Of a DNA stretch of 64,000 nt, positions 43,620-55,720 are shown piece by piece. The stretch covers positions 124,001-188,000 of the forward strand of contig JAQOTA010000053.1 of the NCBI GenBank assembly GCA_029532415.1, in the 5' to 3' direction. The notes beneath the pieces are model-generated. The model saw only the letters and a program-made list of their open reading frames with translations. It was not told the origin of the DNA and ran no database searches. Position 1 is the stretch's first letter; every line of letters starts with the position of its first letter. A program made the translations under genes and the position numbers. This stretch comes from Marasmius tenuissimus (taxonomy: Eukaryota > Basidiomycota > Agaricomycetes > Agaricales > Marasmiaceae).

Positions 43620-44430
43620 TCAGACCCTCTCCTTCATCCTTCCTCTGAACTCCTCTCTGCTCATCGATTACTTCCCGCCAACGGCCTCCGCAAGAATCAC
43701 CAACCCAGACCACATTTCCCGGTTTCTCCATCGACAGAACCACCTTCCTCAACATCGCCGTTCACCGCGCTCTACACGAGCATTTCTGATCTTGACGGAC
43801 GTCTGCACATACCGCGGTTCACAGGTAGTTTTCCCTGTCTTTTTAAACATGGTCTGTAGTACCTAACGTTTTTATAGCATCGCATTCGTTTGTAACGGCC
43901 AGCGAGAAGGCACTGTAGGATACGCATCGCATATCATTTTTCCCTTCGAACCTACTCGTCCACTCCATCCATCCAACAAGCTTCCACACGAACCACCGGG
44001 TTCCAGACCAGAATTCCCGGTCTCTCTACCAACAGAACCAACAACTCGGCATCGTTTACTGCGTTCCACTCGAGCGGCTCTGCTTTTGACGATGGCTGCG
44101 CACAACGCGACTCACAGGTGAGTTTTTGTTGTCTTGCAAACGTGGTCTGTGGTAACCAACTTTTTTCTAGCGTCGAATTCGTTTGCGACAAGCCAGAAGA
44201 CATGATTCTGCTCACTCAACACTATCCTGCCAACACTCTTCGCAATCCCGAATTCTGGGCTCTCTACCGGCAGACCCACCGCCTCAACATCGTCGTTTAC
44301 TGTGCTTTACACGAGCGGCTCTGCTCTTAACGATGGCTGCGCACAGCACAATTCAGAGGCCAGTTTTCGTTGTTCTCGAACGTGCTACGGAGCTATCCTG
44401 ACACCCAACCCATAGTATGCGGCACGCGTT
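43620..44430 (+). repeat. Degenerate tandem repeat, ~240-295-bp unit, exon/intron-like
   Basis: About three units. Each has a 'cYSggtYtctc.aYcRacagaacc' or equivalent segment (43718, 44013, 44253), then 'cgagcggctctgct', 'gatggctgcgcaca', 'attcacag' or 'actcacag', an intron-like GTGAGTTTTTGTTGTC...TTTTTTCTAG, and 'gcgtcgaattcgtttgcgacaagccag'. The conserved CAG|GTGAGT and TTCTAG edges suggest a tandemly duplicated exon plus intron. Reading frames are broken and no protein family is recognised. From 44431 to 45648 no gene is supported. Confidence 0.5.
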
Positions 44431-45648
44431 CGAGTGCAGCAATCACAGCGGGATCGTACATTTGGTGGGGGGGGAGGTTTGTAGGGGCGTGTAGTGTCCA
44501 CAACGGAGGAAGCAGAACGCAGAGAAGGGAATGAATGACAAGGAGCAAAGGAAAGAGCAGGAATCAGGGAAGGAGAGAGATGGGAAAGTAGTGCATGGTT
44601 CAGAGTTCGCTCGAGATACCTAGTTTTATTTGGGATGATACTTTGGACTCAACGTTTTCGGGTGGCGATTCCTTCACCGGGCGTAGTAGGCTGGAGTACA
44701 GATGAAATGGATTTCGTCGGGATTGTATACAACTAGAGATCGTATAGATTATTTTCATTCGAATCGTGAACGTTGGACAGCAGAAACGCAGGGTAAGGTG
44801 GGTCAAGATACAAGGTGTTCATTCTGAGGTTCTGTTTAGAGGCAATAAAGGAATAGCAGTATGATTGCAACGACCTTGGAAAAATTACCCAAGATTGATA
44901 AATTAAGGGGCGTTGCACTCACCATGGCTATTTCGACCCACCCCGAAGAAGCATACGCAAAAGTCGATGCAAAAGCAAGAAACTTGGAGAAAATCTCAGC
45001 GAGGGTGCAAACGAGGAGGAGTTGAGAAGCTTACGAGGGTGCCGGACCAGTAGTCGTTTTCTGCGACCCAGTATAAACCTTGGAACAACAAGAGTACGAA
45101 GATTGCGGTAAGGCACTGTTCGATAACTGTCTAAAATTGTTTTGGTCTAGAGAACTCAAGAATACTGACCGGATACTAGACGTGATAGCAGGGACGGTTC
45201 AGCTTCAGTTGATAACTGGTGAACGGGATGGTCAAACGTACGATCATCTTCTTGAGCGAGCTGCGGGTGGAAAGGAGAATTCAATGACGCGCAAAAGTGT
45301 CAAAGCCGAGTCACGTACATAGTTCGAGTGGTCGGAAACTTGAGTTTTTTGTCTTGGTGTGTTCGCGTTATGAGTTGGAGATGAATTGGGGTTGAGGCGC
45401 GTTGAGGCGCGTTGTAGTGGTTTGGTTTGACGCCGGACGTGGGAAGAGAGCGGCAACACAACGTCGGCCAGTATCATACTATTCTTGCCAACAATTTACT
45501 CCTCTCAAGCAGTGTTTTCTTCCTGAACAAGATCATGTTGGATCATGATAGCGACGGCGACACGCTACGTATCGGGTTAGTAAGAGCACAGGAATTCGAC
45601 AAAATCTCTTACCGAATAGGAAGACAATGAGCGGGAACTTCCAGGATG

Positions 45649-46298
45649 TCACGAGATTTTGACGGACGCGTTCCTCTCGAACCTCCCGAACCTTTTACAC
45701 CACCCAGCCCCGACGCTTCTTCCACGAATGGTCCCTTTGATCTCGCCAACATCTAGAACCTGCCCGTTCCACCGCATCGCCCCAACGTTACGCGTAGGAT
45801 TGCCAGTATTCCACAACATTGTGGTCTTCTTCGCGGCAACGTCCCAGATGTGGACATATCCCGTGCTCGTCGAGACAGCGACGGTATTACTCTACTCAAC
45901 CCCACCATACGTGAGGATTCAGTCGTCGCCGTATTTCTCCTCAACTGGCGATTATCCTCGGTCGTCATGAGGTACTTCAAGTCAATTGCCACGGTGGGTA
46001 GAAGGGGTGGTATCCGCCGCACCGTTTTCGAAGAGAACAGAGGCAGTATCGGTAGGGAGAGAGAAGTCGATGATCGTTCGTGTGAGCTAAGGTGATGAGA
46101 CGCAGAGTTAACGACGAACTCGGGAGGTTCGGGGTCTGACGAAGCGAGATACGAGCTCGATATATTGTTCGTCAACGACGGAACCAGTGGAGGGTACTTG
46201 GTTTTTAGAGCACTGGGTATGTATCGATCTTCGAGGAAGATGAAATCACTGTGGTCCCATAACGGTTTTCTCCCAGACCACCAATCGTGATTCAGCAT
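45649..46298 (-). pseudogene. Cdc20/Fizzy-like WD40 protein fragment
   Basis: On the minus strand an upstream part contains EDRYIPS and KTVRRIPPL, resembling the box before the propeller in Cdc20/Cdh1 proteins (DRFIP and RRIxxxP). After a frame change, AVSTSTGYVHIWDVAAKK and NVGAMRWNGQVLDVGEIKG match the first blade pattern (G.V.IWDV, RVG.L.WN...L..G) of that family. Only about one or two blades are present and the frame shifts between the parts (near 45890), with a stop at 45649. Cdc20 proteins recruit substrates to the anaphase-promoting complex and have seven blades, so this is a truncated, frameshifted relic. The interval 46299-47573 shows no supported gene. Confidence 0.5.
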
Positions 46299-47573
46299 CG
46301 CGTCGAGCCTGACTTCGGGCGTTTCCGCTACCTAACCATATGATGGGCATTAGACACACTGGGATGGGTTATACGCAAAAGATTCCACTCACACTGAGTG
46401 GCGATGGCTGACTCTGCGCTTATGCACTGCGAGCAGCGAGAAGACCGAGTTCCGGTCTCGTATTCAGCAGAGAAGCCTCTGGTCAGAATCCGATCGTTGT
46501 CATTATGATGGAGCGTTGGCGGTTGAGACAATTGCTGGAGATGAAAGGGCCTGCTTCAGCCATCGTAGAACTCGCTAGGGGTGATAGATTTAAGCTCGAA
46601 GATTGAGTAGGTTAGGCGGTGAATAACTCACAAAGAACCCTGTGAAGGGGATCGAGCGTGCTGACAGTGATGATAGAAAGAGCAAGGGGAAAATGTGGGG
46701 AGGAGTGCGAGATGATCCACTGGACTAAGGTCACAACAACTTGTCTTGAAGTTTGGCTCGGTCTCGATGCTTTACTAGTTCTCAGCAGCCGGTGCGATAC
46801 CTTACCCTGTTCTACGCGTCCGCGCCCGTTCAATCTTCAGGGCCTCCTCCACCTCTGACAATTCTTGAGCCCTTCTTGATTAGGTGATTGACAGCTGAGC
46901 TTTGACAGACCGAAGATTGGCTTTGGGAGCTTCGTTTGCTCTGGTTGGGCATAGGTTTCCTGAGTGGGTCCCCTTTCAGGTCATCAAGGTAGCTGGAAGG
47001 CAGCTGGTGAGCTCCGGCTATGAGACTATTGTATTGAGAATCTTACCTAGCTTTAGATCCATGTATCAGGCTTCGCACGCCAGCCGTCCTCGAGCCCTTC
47101 ATCTTCTAATTTCGGTGTATCATGTCTGCTCGAGCTGTCTGGTTGAGCAAACGACGCTGGTATTAGCATCCGGGTTGAGGTTTCGTGCATTGATGAACAG
47201 CACGGAAGTGATAGGGACAGGCACAGACACCCCGCAGGTGTGGACGTACTTGAATTGGCTTGAGGAACTAGATAGGTAGATATTCAGCCGTTACTCTCAA
47301 CAAACGCAACTGCATGGGATGACAATATTCGGGAAGCGGGGTGGGGGTCTGCTCAGCATATTTCGCCTGATAGATCTCAATGTCTTGGAACTCGAGGGAG
47401 CGGTCAAAAGCGTGAGCTTAGACGGAATAAGGGTTGGGTTTGAATTGACTGAGTAACTCAATAAGAAGTTTAAACAAGCCATATCGTTGTCAATCGCTGG
47501 AGTAGGTATCATGAGACCTTCCCGAATCCAAGGCCGTTCAATCCTGGTACATTGTGGTCAGATCGAATAGAAT

Positions 47574-50500
47574 CTAACACAGGTTTGGGTGGTTTACCTT
47601 GCTCAAATTAACGACAACCGTTATTGCGTCAACCAGCTGCCACCTTGCCGTATGACCCACAACCCACGATAGTTCAACGAGTTCCTCTCCCTCACTGAAG
47701 GAGGAAGACACCATCTTCGCTTCGAAGCCTTCATTCCAGTACGCTTTGAACGGGTCAGCTACATGGTCGGTGTGGATCGGCTTGCTTTGCTTGACAATGA
47801 ATTTGATCCTTTGGTCCTGTCGTAGGATATGAGAGATCTGTCCAGCTACCCATTCCGCATCCGGATCGCCTTGTGGTCTGAAGCAAATATAACTATTTCC
47901 CTGACTACGACCGCCGGAGACACTGTATACGGCGTCAGAGACTGTGAGGGCCCTCACATTGGACAGCACTTCGTAAGGTCGTTGGGGGATCAGCTTGACT
48001 ATCCTCGACGGCAATCCTGAGCGGGAACCAGCGCCTCGCCCGAAGCCATCGGGATCTGTAAGTTCAGGTGTGGCGGAGGAACCAAAGACATGTCGATACG
48101 CTTTATCCAGGAGAGTGATACATTGCCGGAGCAAAGGAGGGCAGTCAGGCCTGAGGAGCCATTGGCGAAAGTTGCTTCCGCGAGCGAAGGCGTGTAGTAG
48201 TGTCTTCTCGTATTCGCCTAACGGGAGAATGAGAAAGAAACAGCTATTCCACGACGATTCGACGTACCCAATTTGTGGTTGATCGGCATATCCTGCATCA
48301 TACCAACCAATCTCTCCCCCCTAAAGCACCAAAAATTGCGAACGTTCCCAAATTGTTCCATGTTGTCTGCAATGTGAAAAGCCATATGATACGTGGTCGC
48401 CTGGAACCCGGGAAAATACTCCTGCATACCCAGAACGTGCCTCCGCAGACTGGTCCTGAACTGTTGACGCCGAAGAGGGGTGAGATTCCTTTTCGCCATG
48501 TTTATAGCCGCACAAGACAAGTGCATTGACGTAGAGAGAACTCCGGTCGCATCCGCGTCGGCTTGCGAGGGACTAGGCGACCCAGGCTGCCATAAACTCA
48601 AGACTACCATGGGCAGATAAATTTCTAGGACGTTTCGCCAATGGACAGCCTTTAGTTTGCCCGCTCTTGGAAATCCGATCTCCGCAGGTGGTCGGTCGAT
48701 GTGAGAGGGTACAATGGTTTCGCGAACGACCTGCTGCATACGGGACAGCACCTCATAAGAGTCGAAACGCGTCCATTCTAAGGTATTTTTTGGTTGCTCG
48801 AGCCTCTGGTGGGATTGTTAGGATTGGTCTGCAGACGCCGAAGATAAACTTACCCAATGAATTAGTTCTCGAATCAATGCTTCCTTTTTGAACGGCCCAG
48901 ACGGTACGCAGTTGAGATCTGTTGCGACGAACTCCAAGCCCTGAAGCGGTATCCCTGAGAGTTTCGTCTTCAGCGCCGATTCCGTTTGGAACGGCTCGCA
49001 TAGTACACGGTGAGCCGTCCCGATACCAGTCGCTGCAGAGGCGCTCATTCGCTGCGATAAATTGTCCAACCTCTGCCGTTTCTCTTCGGAGGTGAGATTA
49101 AGGAGTTCTCTGAAAGTACCCCCCGTGATGGATGGTGGTTCCCCAGCCCAGGCGGCACTGGGTTGCCCTCGGATACGACAGGAGAAGTGGGGCCAATTGA
49201 AATCTGCGGTTGTAACATCATGAAGCCGCTGAAGGAACCGATGAGTGAAGTGAAAGGGCTGGAGATAGGGTACTAACCCAAGCAAGAAGGCCATCGACCA
49301 TGTCCCTCTTTAAAATATCCCTCTCACGAACTTCAGCTAAACTGGTGATAAGGCTGTAGATTGCTGATGGAAATACCATCAGGTCAATGCAGACATACAG
49401 CAGGGTGTGCCAACGTCTGCTCGATAACTTCTGACGCAGTTTTCGTTCCGCCTCAGGGTCCAGGGGGCGAAGGGAAAGGTCGTTGTGAATGAGCTTTATC
49501 TGATGCATGGCCGGCTTGTCCAAACTTAAGATTGCTCTTAGCTCACTCAACCTTCCTGACCTCCACAGGCGCTCAGTTTCTGTGAGGGTCTCCCATTCCA
49601 GTACCTCCAAGGGGTCTGACTCTTCCTCATCCAAGTGATCGCCGATTCCGCATAGAGGGGGCGGAAGTGTGAAGGGATACCGAAATGCGATGGGGTAGAG
49701 TTTCTTTCCGCCGGGTTTGGAAGAATGTTGAGGTTTTTCGAGGTTCGGCGCCTCAACGTGTTCCGGATCGTCCATGATTACAGCCTCGTCCAGAGCGCTT
49801 GTGCTACCGTCACTGGCTTTACCGACGTCGATGCCCATGACCTCTCGACAGACCCGTTGACCAAGAACAAGATACATTATGTGCATTGGATCGACAGCCA
49901 ACTGAAGGCCTGGCTGCCAATATGGTAGTTTCCAGAAAGCAGAATACCGCATGCCGAGTCTTTCGACCCGTTTCTGTTCCTGAGTGGTGGATGCATTGAG
50001 CCAGAGCTCTGCATTCTTCCTGTGATAGTCGTTAGGGATGGGGATCCAGGACTCGAAGTCGGAGCGAAGAGCGTGAAACTTGTGCCATACTTGACAAGTA
50101 GGACAAAAATTATGAGAGTTGATATCGATGTGTCCGGAAAAGGGACGAGAGCACTTGAGATCCATGCTCACCAAAGCGAGCGCTGCTCGAGAGGTGGTGT
50201 TCTCGCCAACGAATTGGACGCCGCGTGTGTATGCAATCTCTAAGTCATCGAGGAGAGGGGCGACATAGTGGCGATGTTGGGCAAGTTTGGCTTGAGGCTC
50301 CTGCGGCCCTGCAATGATCCCGGGGACATAAATATAACCAGTGTCGTATCGAATGTGGAGAGGAAGGTTGAGGCAGAAAAGGGCCATCACTCCAGTTTTC
50401 GATGTTTTCCCTCCCATCAAATTCTTCTCGACCTTGAAGAAGTCGGCGTATAATGCGAAGAACCACCGGCCTTCATCCCCCCTGTCGGCAACGAAAAGAT

Positions 50501-51812
50501 CCCCATTCGGTCCCCTGAGCTCTTGGAAGTAGGTTCCATGCAATGCCACACCCTCATCCGTAGGTGCGACGGACATCTTGTCGATAGTTTCGCAAAAGTC
50601 CTTCCCATACTGTGAAACGCCCGGGAGGGCGAGGAATCGAGCGAACCATACAAGGAATGGGTAATATTCGAAGATTTTGACGGGTCTGCTGTCGACGAGC
50701 AGTCGGGCGTCGCACGCTGGAGAATCCGGGCCCGTTGACTGGAGACAACGTTCGGGGTAAACAGGGGTCTCCTTGGGACCATTCGGGTAAATTGGCCTGT
50801 GTGTATAACAGCATTGAGGACACACGGCGTACGGGATGGTGTCGATGTCAAGATTGAAGTTGCCCTCGACACTGCGTATGTCGGAATAGATATTGTCGAG
50901 GGCTTGGCGCTGTTGATAGTTCGGGCCACCACTGAGAGCCAACAAGGACTCGCCGAATATTTTCATAGCGCTGAGGGTGAAAGAACAGGATCGTTGGCTC
51001 ACCCTGTTCAATACACGCTGTACAAGGGCGAGGGTATATGCCACCAACGTCGCTGTTTCGCGCGGAGGGGGGCCCGTACGCACTGGGGGAGAGATAAGGC
51101 TATGGCTCTAGACATTGGATGCAACCACGAACCTTTTACAAGGCTCAGCGGCCGTCTATCCGGGTAATCCTCACGCATCTTCCTAACCATCCTCTCAACT
51201 GCCGAAACCAGGTCCCGCACTTCGTCAACGACTTTTCTTGTCTCGGCTCCTTTTGTCCCTTCAACACTCCCCAGGCGTTCAAACGTAGACTCCACGAGTT
51301 CTTCACCACTACGAAGAACGCCCTCTATCGCATCTTCGGTGAGATCATGAGAATCTTGTAATCCCGAGAGTACGGACTGCAGCTGGTCTATATCGGATTG
51401 GAAGCTGCCGATGGTTTGTTTCGCTCGCCGAGAGTCCCGAGTACCGAAAGGATGGAAGTATCCACCGCTATCAGGCTGTAAAGTAGAGCAGTGGGCCTGT
51501 AAGGACACGTTAGGAGGGGGCACTTTTGCTCAGAATCGACGTGCTCACCATCCGTTCGGCAGGCAGAGGAGGACTGGTAAGGGAAGACCCCTCCTCCACA
51601 AGTACACGAGCCATGGATATATCCTCCACAATATCCATTTCATCCGAGGAAGCTGTAACCTGATTTGTCGAAGGAAACACTTCAAGGCGCCGCTTGCGAG
51701 AAAGGGGGGTAACGGTGCGCCCTGTACGATGCTCAGGCAGACCCACCACATGGTTAACGTGCTCAGCAAGGAGTTCGTCCAAGGCCTCTCTACGATCTCT
51801 TCTCTTGTTCAT
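47574..51812 (-). CDS. Tnp2-like (CACTA/CMC-type) transposase, six exons, 1329 aa
   Basis: Exons on the minus strand: 51549-51812, 51133-51496, 49278-51082, 48854-49228, 48268-48805 and 47574-48217, with introns of 48-52 nt. The coding sum is 3990 nt with no internal stop. Features in order: a basic N-terminus, a helical segment, Cys pairs CPQCC and PERC, KIFEYYPFLVWFARFLALPG, DRGDEGRWFFALYADFF, GVMALFCLNLPLHIR, YVPGIIAGPQEPQ, RAALALVSMDLKCSRPFSGH, CPTCQVWH, and VDPMHIMYLVLGQ. This block order (LCLNLP..IR, GIIxGPxEP, the D-x-K-x-xRPFSG site, then CxxC) parallels Transposase_21/Tnp2 proteins and a family abundant in Agaricomycetes. It would cut and paste its element in the nucleus. I could not find terminal inverted repeats or a target duplication, so element borders are open. 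The last exon end is uncertain. Confidence 0.85.
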
Positions 51813-52486
51813 CGTGAAGGAGTGGAGGAGGGAACGGTCGTAGAACTTGGATGAAAATCAGCAACGAAACATGTCACTCAAAGATACTATATGTAGCCTC
51901 ACCAGCAACCTAGCACGATTCGTACGACCCTACTATTCGTTATCAGAGAGGCAATCATTCCAAAAGGGCGAAGGCTTGACGACAACGAGTCGTATACGGA
52001 GAAGAGACAGTGGGGAGAAATTCACTAGGAGTCACGTGGCAGCGTCGGCGACTCAGAGCCGATGATTCGATCAGACACTGTCCCTCCGCGAGCATTCTTC
52101 TGCATCCTGCATGTAGCTCCAACATTTGGCGCGGCATGGTGCTTGGTACACGACTGTCTCCAGGCACTCTCGCACTCTCTCGCGGATGTAAAAGCTTGAT
52201 GAAGACCGGTTATCGAACGATGAACCGCTACGCACACTCGAGACCAGGGTTGTATTTGTATTCGAATCAATTCACAACTCCCAGGAATATTGACCAAACA
52301 TTCATCGCCCACCCAGACCCTCTTGTCTTACACTTTAGAGCAATTATCTACCCAAAATGCCCACGCAGAAATCTCCCTACTGGCCAATATATCTGCCTAG
52401 CGATCTTTCCAGAGTTTTTTCAACTCAACGGAGACCCATCTCACGCCAGCGTACCCAAGCCCTGCCAACTTTGACTCGTCAGAACC

Positions 52487-52989
52487 ATGTTCATCGACAT
52501 CTGCAACCTGCTCGCCCTATCGGCATTCTACGCTGTATACCCGGATGTCCATATCCTCGCCGTCCTTGCAACCTACATGCTGGCATTCAGTCTCAACACC
52601 TGGGATGCCCCCGAACTCCGTGAGTCTACATGAGCAATCCGTGATTCTCGTTAGGTTACTCACCCATCGACTTGCAGAACCTTCCTCTGTTATTGCTAAT
52701 GGCCTGTTTCGCCATGAGAATGAACAGGTTCAGACGATCCGAGGTAGGCGTCCACCTAATTTCTGACTCTTACTGAGAACTCATGAGCGCTTCAGCACCG
52801 TCCGGCCTCCCTATCGACGTACCATTGCCACTCCCCTTGGAAGTTTCGGAGCCTTGCAAGAGGAATGGTTCCGTCAGAAAGTTCCCACCACACCTCACAC
52901 GAGGAAGGCGGCCAAAGGGACCGCGACCTTACACTGGCCCGCGAATGCCTACGAGAAGTCTCGCGTATTTGGATCCAAATCATGACTAG
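52487..52989 (+). CDS. Small membrane protein, unknown (130 aa)
   Basis: Three exons: 52487-52619, 52678-52743 and 52796-52989 (introns 58 and 52 nt); sum 393 nt, splice phases consistent. The N-terminus MFIDICNLLALSAFYAVYP and the following HILAVLATYMLAFSLN form one or two hydrophobic helices. The C-terminal half is basic and Pro-rich (LPLPLEVSEPC, RGRRPKGPRPYTGPRMPTR). No family is recognised. It lies just upstream of the transposase gene on the opposite strand and could be element cargo or a host gene. The region 51813-52486 between them holds only short frames. Confidence 0.5.
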
Positions 52990-53523
52990 CACGGATCTTA
53001 GAATATCTAGAATTGTAGAGATGATGTAGGTAGCCTCGCTGAATGCAATCCCTGTCGATTCAAAACGGCGCTGACATTTTCACTGAAGCATGATTCATAC
53101 TTGAGGCTTGCGGCAGGTCCAGATCAGAACCATTCTTAATCACTGTTGACATGGCTAGCAACAGGGAAACACCACCCGATGATCTATTCCGGGTGATAGA
53201 CCTTTACCCAGGACTTTTTCATGTATCAGGGCCCTGCACACGGATGACATACATCGACTATCTTTTTAATCTGGTAAGTGACCCATTGGGATTCATTAGT
53301 TCCTGCTTTTCCTTTCGACCCCATGCATGTTCAGCTTCAACGTTTAACTTCGCCGTTAGATATAGATCTAGAGTTTTTTTTGCAGCCATGACGTCCTCAT
53401 ACAGCTCCCGCTTCCAGCAACACCACCTCCAGTAGCTCCTGCTCTTTTCCTAATCAGACCCGCTCCTCATGCCTCCCCCGTCTCTGTCCTTGTGGTCGTG
53501 AGTGGTCCTTTGCCATTTGGAAT

Positions 53524-55126
53524 TTGCGTTTTCTGGCCCCTGAACTTTTTTATCATGACAGTCATGGTTCGACCTTTCCCGCAGAGTTATTCGAGAAAAT
53601 ATTTGGTAACCTGGGTCGAAAGGAACTTCGTATCCTTCTCGCTGTCAGCGTTCAGTGCTTCCATATCTGCGTCCGGCTCCTGTACCGGCGGGTCGAATGG
53701 CCAACCTACATCGAGTTATTCAAGCGCTATCCGTTTTTTGTAGAGTGCACCATGCGCGGCTTTCGTTATGCGGAAGTCGTTCGGACATTGGTTCTTGGAG
53801 AGCACACAACCCAAAGTAACCCAGATGCCACGGATTGGAAGCTTACCGAAGTGTGTTACGCAATCTCCCAGTTCAAGGAACTACGTTCATTGTCGCTCGA
53901 GTGCACCACCATCCCAGCTTATACCTTCCCCAAAATCCTCGCGACCTTGCCTCGTCTCGAGCACTTCTACCATTGCAACAAGGAAAATGGATCACGTCCT
54001 TACTCATTCACCCCTTATCGTTTCTCTCCCTGGATATACCACCTTCCCCAGAACATTCCGAACTTGACCAACATCGAGTTTCGCCGGATCGCCGTAGACG
54101 ATCGCTTTGGATATAGCGACGAAGGCGTTGTCTGCCTGGCTGCACTCTTCAGCTTACCGAGCCTTACTACCATACGAACGGACATCACCTCCTGGGCTAG
54201 GCTCACTCGGGCAAGGCGGCGCGCCAGACTGAACCCATCAAACTCACTCCACACGATTTCCATCTCACAGGAGGACTATGACCTACCTATGAGCTCCCTA
54301 GAGATTGCTCACTTGCTTGAAGTCGTGCAAGCCTGTGCAAGCTCCCTGGAGATTCTTCACGTCTTTCTCTCATACCCGGTCGATACTTCCAGGCTTGCGG
54401 ATCAATCCCAGACACTCGATCTCGTTCGACTGAGGGAGTTTGTTGGGCCCGAAGAGTTCCTTGAGTTCCTCATGTTCACCGAGAAAGTGGAGGTGATATG
54501 GGTTCCTTCACCACGTCGCCTCTTCGGCGTCAGTCCCTTCGAAACTGGGGGCCTCTGCTGTCCGAACCTTCGCTTGCTTAGCGTTGGGTCCTGGGATGCT
54601 GGAGTATATTCTTTCCATTCTTTGCTAGCGCAGCTTCCCAACCTCGAGGAACTCTCCCTCACCCCATTGCATTCGCTAGAAAAGGTACGTTGGCGACTCA
54701 ATAGTCTCATAGCTTTCGGATACTCATCTGCTGCTTGTTCTTTACTAGGAAGGTCTTCTTGCCATGGCTGGATCTCTGCTACTGTGCGGTAGATTATATG
54801 CCATATCAATCCTGTGCCCTCCCGGAAAGGTCCCCGCCTGGGAATGTGGTGACGTCTTGGAAGCATGGTCTTCTCATTTACCAAGCCTCCAGTTTGTTCG
54901 TTTCCAGTCGGATTACTTCTTGCACCGCCATAACGTTACGGGGAGCGACTGGCGTCTATCGTTGTGGATCATGATGGATGTCCTCTTCCCTCCGCGTGCT
55001 TGCGCACCAGGTGTAGATCGGATTTACTGGCAGAACTGGGTCGGTGTCTCCCTCCAACAATACATTGATGGATGGTGGAGTCTTCCGTCCCTTGAATATC
55101 CGTCCCTCGAAGACGTAGCTGTATAG
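53524..55126 (+). CDS. F-box/LRR-like protein
   Basis: Exon 53524-54684 and exon 54749-55126 (intron 64 nt) give at least 512 codons without stops. Near the start FPAELFEKIFGNLGRKELR followed by LLAVSVQCFHICVRLLYRRV fits an F-box (LPxEL..EIF..L....L...). The rest shows leucine-rich spacing (ELRSLSLE, LPRLEHF, IPNLTNIEFRRI, LPNLEELSL). Such proteins link targets to SCF ubiquitin ligases, and the F-box family is greatly expanded in Agaricomycetes. The frame has no ATG near 53524 (it opens with TTG and extends upstream). An upstream exon, perhaps starting near ATG 53151 with donor GTAAGT at 53273, is possible but its phases did not fit cleanly. The first in-frame ATG after the F-box (about 53752) would be too late. 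Confidence 0.6.
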
Positions 55127-55720
55127 ATAAGGATTGCTCAAGGGCGCGGTTGAGTAGGGACTTGCTGTCTCATCGCCGGGGTCGGGGTCAAGTAGGCATC
55201 CAACTCGAGCTCGTTGGACGTTGTGGCCCCAGTTCACAGTTCTGGGATGTTATTTAGCACGAATAAAAACATATTGTTGAGCAAACCACTCATGACCACT
55301 CATGAGGCGATTTTCAATTTGGGCCGATTTCCTGGAGCTTTGCATACAGCAACGAAGGAACAAAGCATATCTGAGTCAGAGCGCGAGATGAGTACCTGAG
55401 CGTCAAGTGCCAACCAGTGAATGCGGCGGGGTCCGATGCTTGAGTATGTCTTGTATATTATTATGTTACATTCGGGGCCTGGCACCGAAGTACGGGCGTC
55501 TGCGACTGAAGTGGCTCCCTCTCGATTCCGTACAAGGATTTGAAGTGCTCACTTGCAGTGTCGCATTGATACAAGCTGCGATCAGGATGAATTGACATCA
55601 CAGTCCATCTATTGTACAATTTCCAAGAACCCTGGTTTTGCCCTTCTACTTAGCTTCTCAAGAAAGCAACCGTGTCCTGCCACACCTTTCCCGTAACTGT
55701 GTCGGTCCATCTCGTCATGT
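55127..55720. other. Intergenic, convergent gene ends
   Basis: No supported gene. The F-box-like gene and the Zn2Cys6-like gene converge here. Confidence 0.5.

Noticed and set aside
46900..52200. CACTA-style terminal inverted repeats of the Tnp2-like transposase
   Set aside because: I looked for CACT(A/G) ends on both sides and found no matching inverted pair.
53151..53273. First exon of the F-box-like gene (ATG, donor GTAAGT)
   Set aside because: No combination of the available acceptors joined it to the F-box frame without a stop or phase clash. Left as a possibility only.
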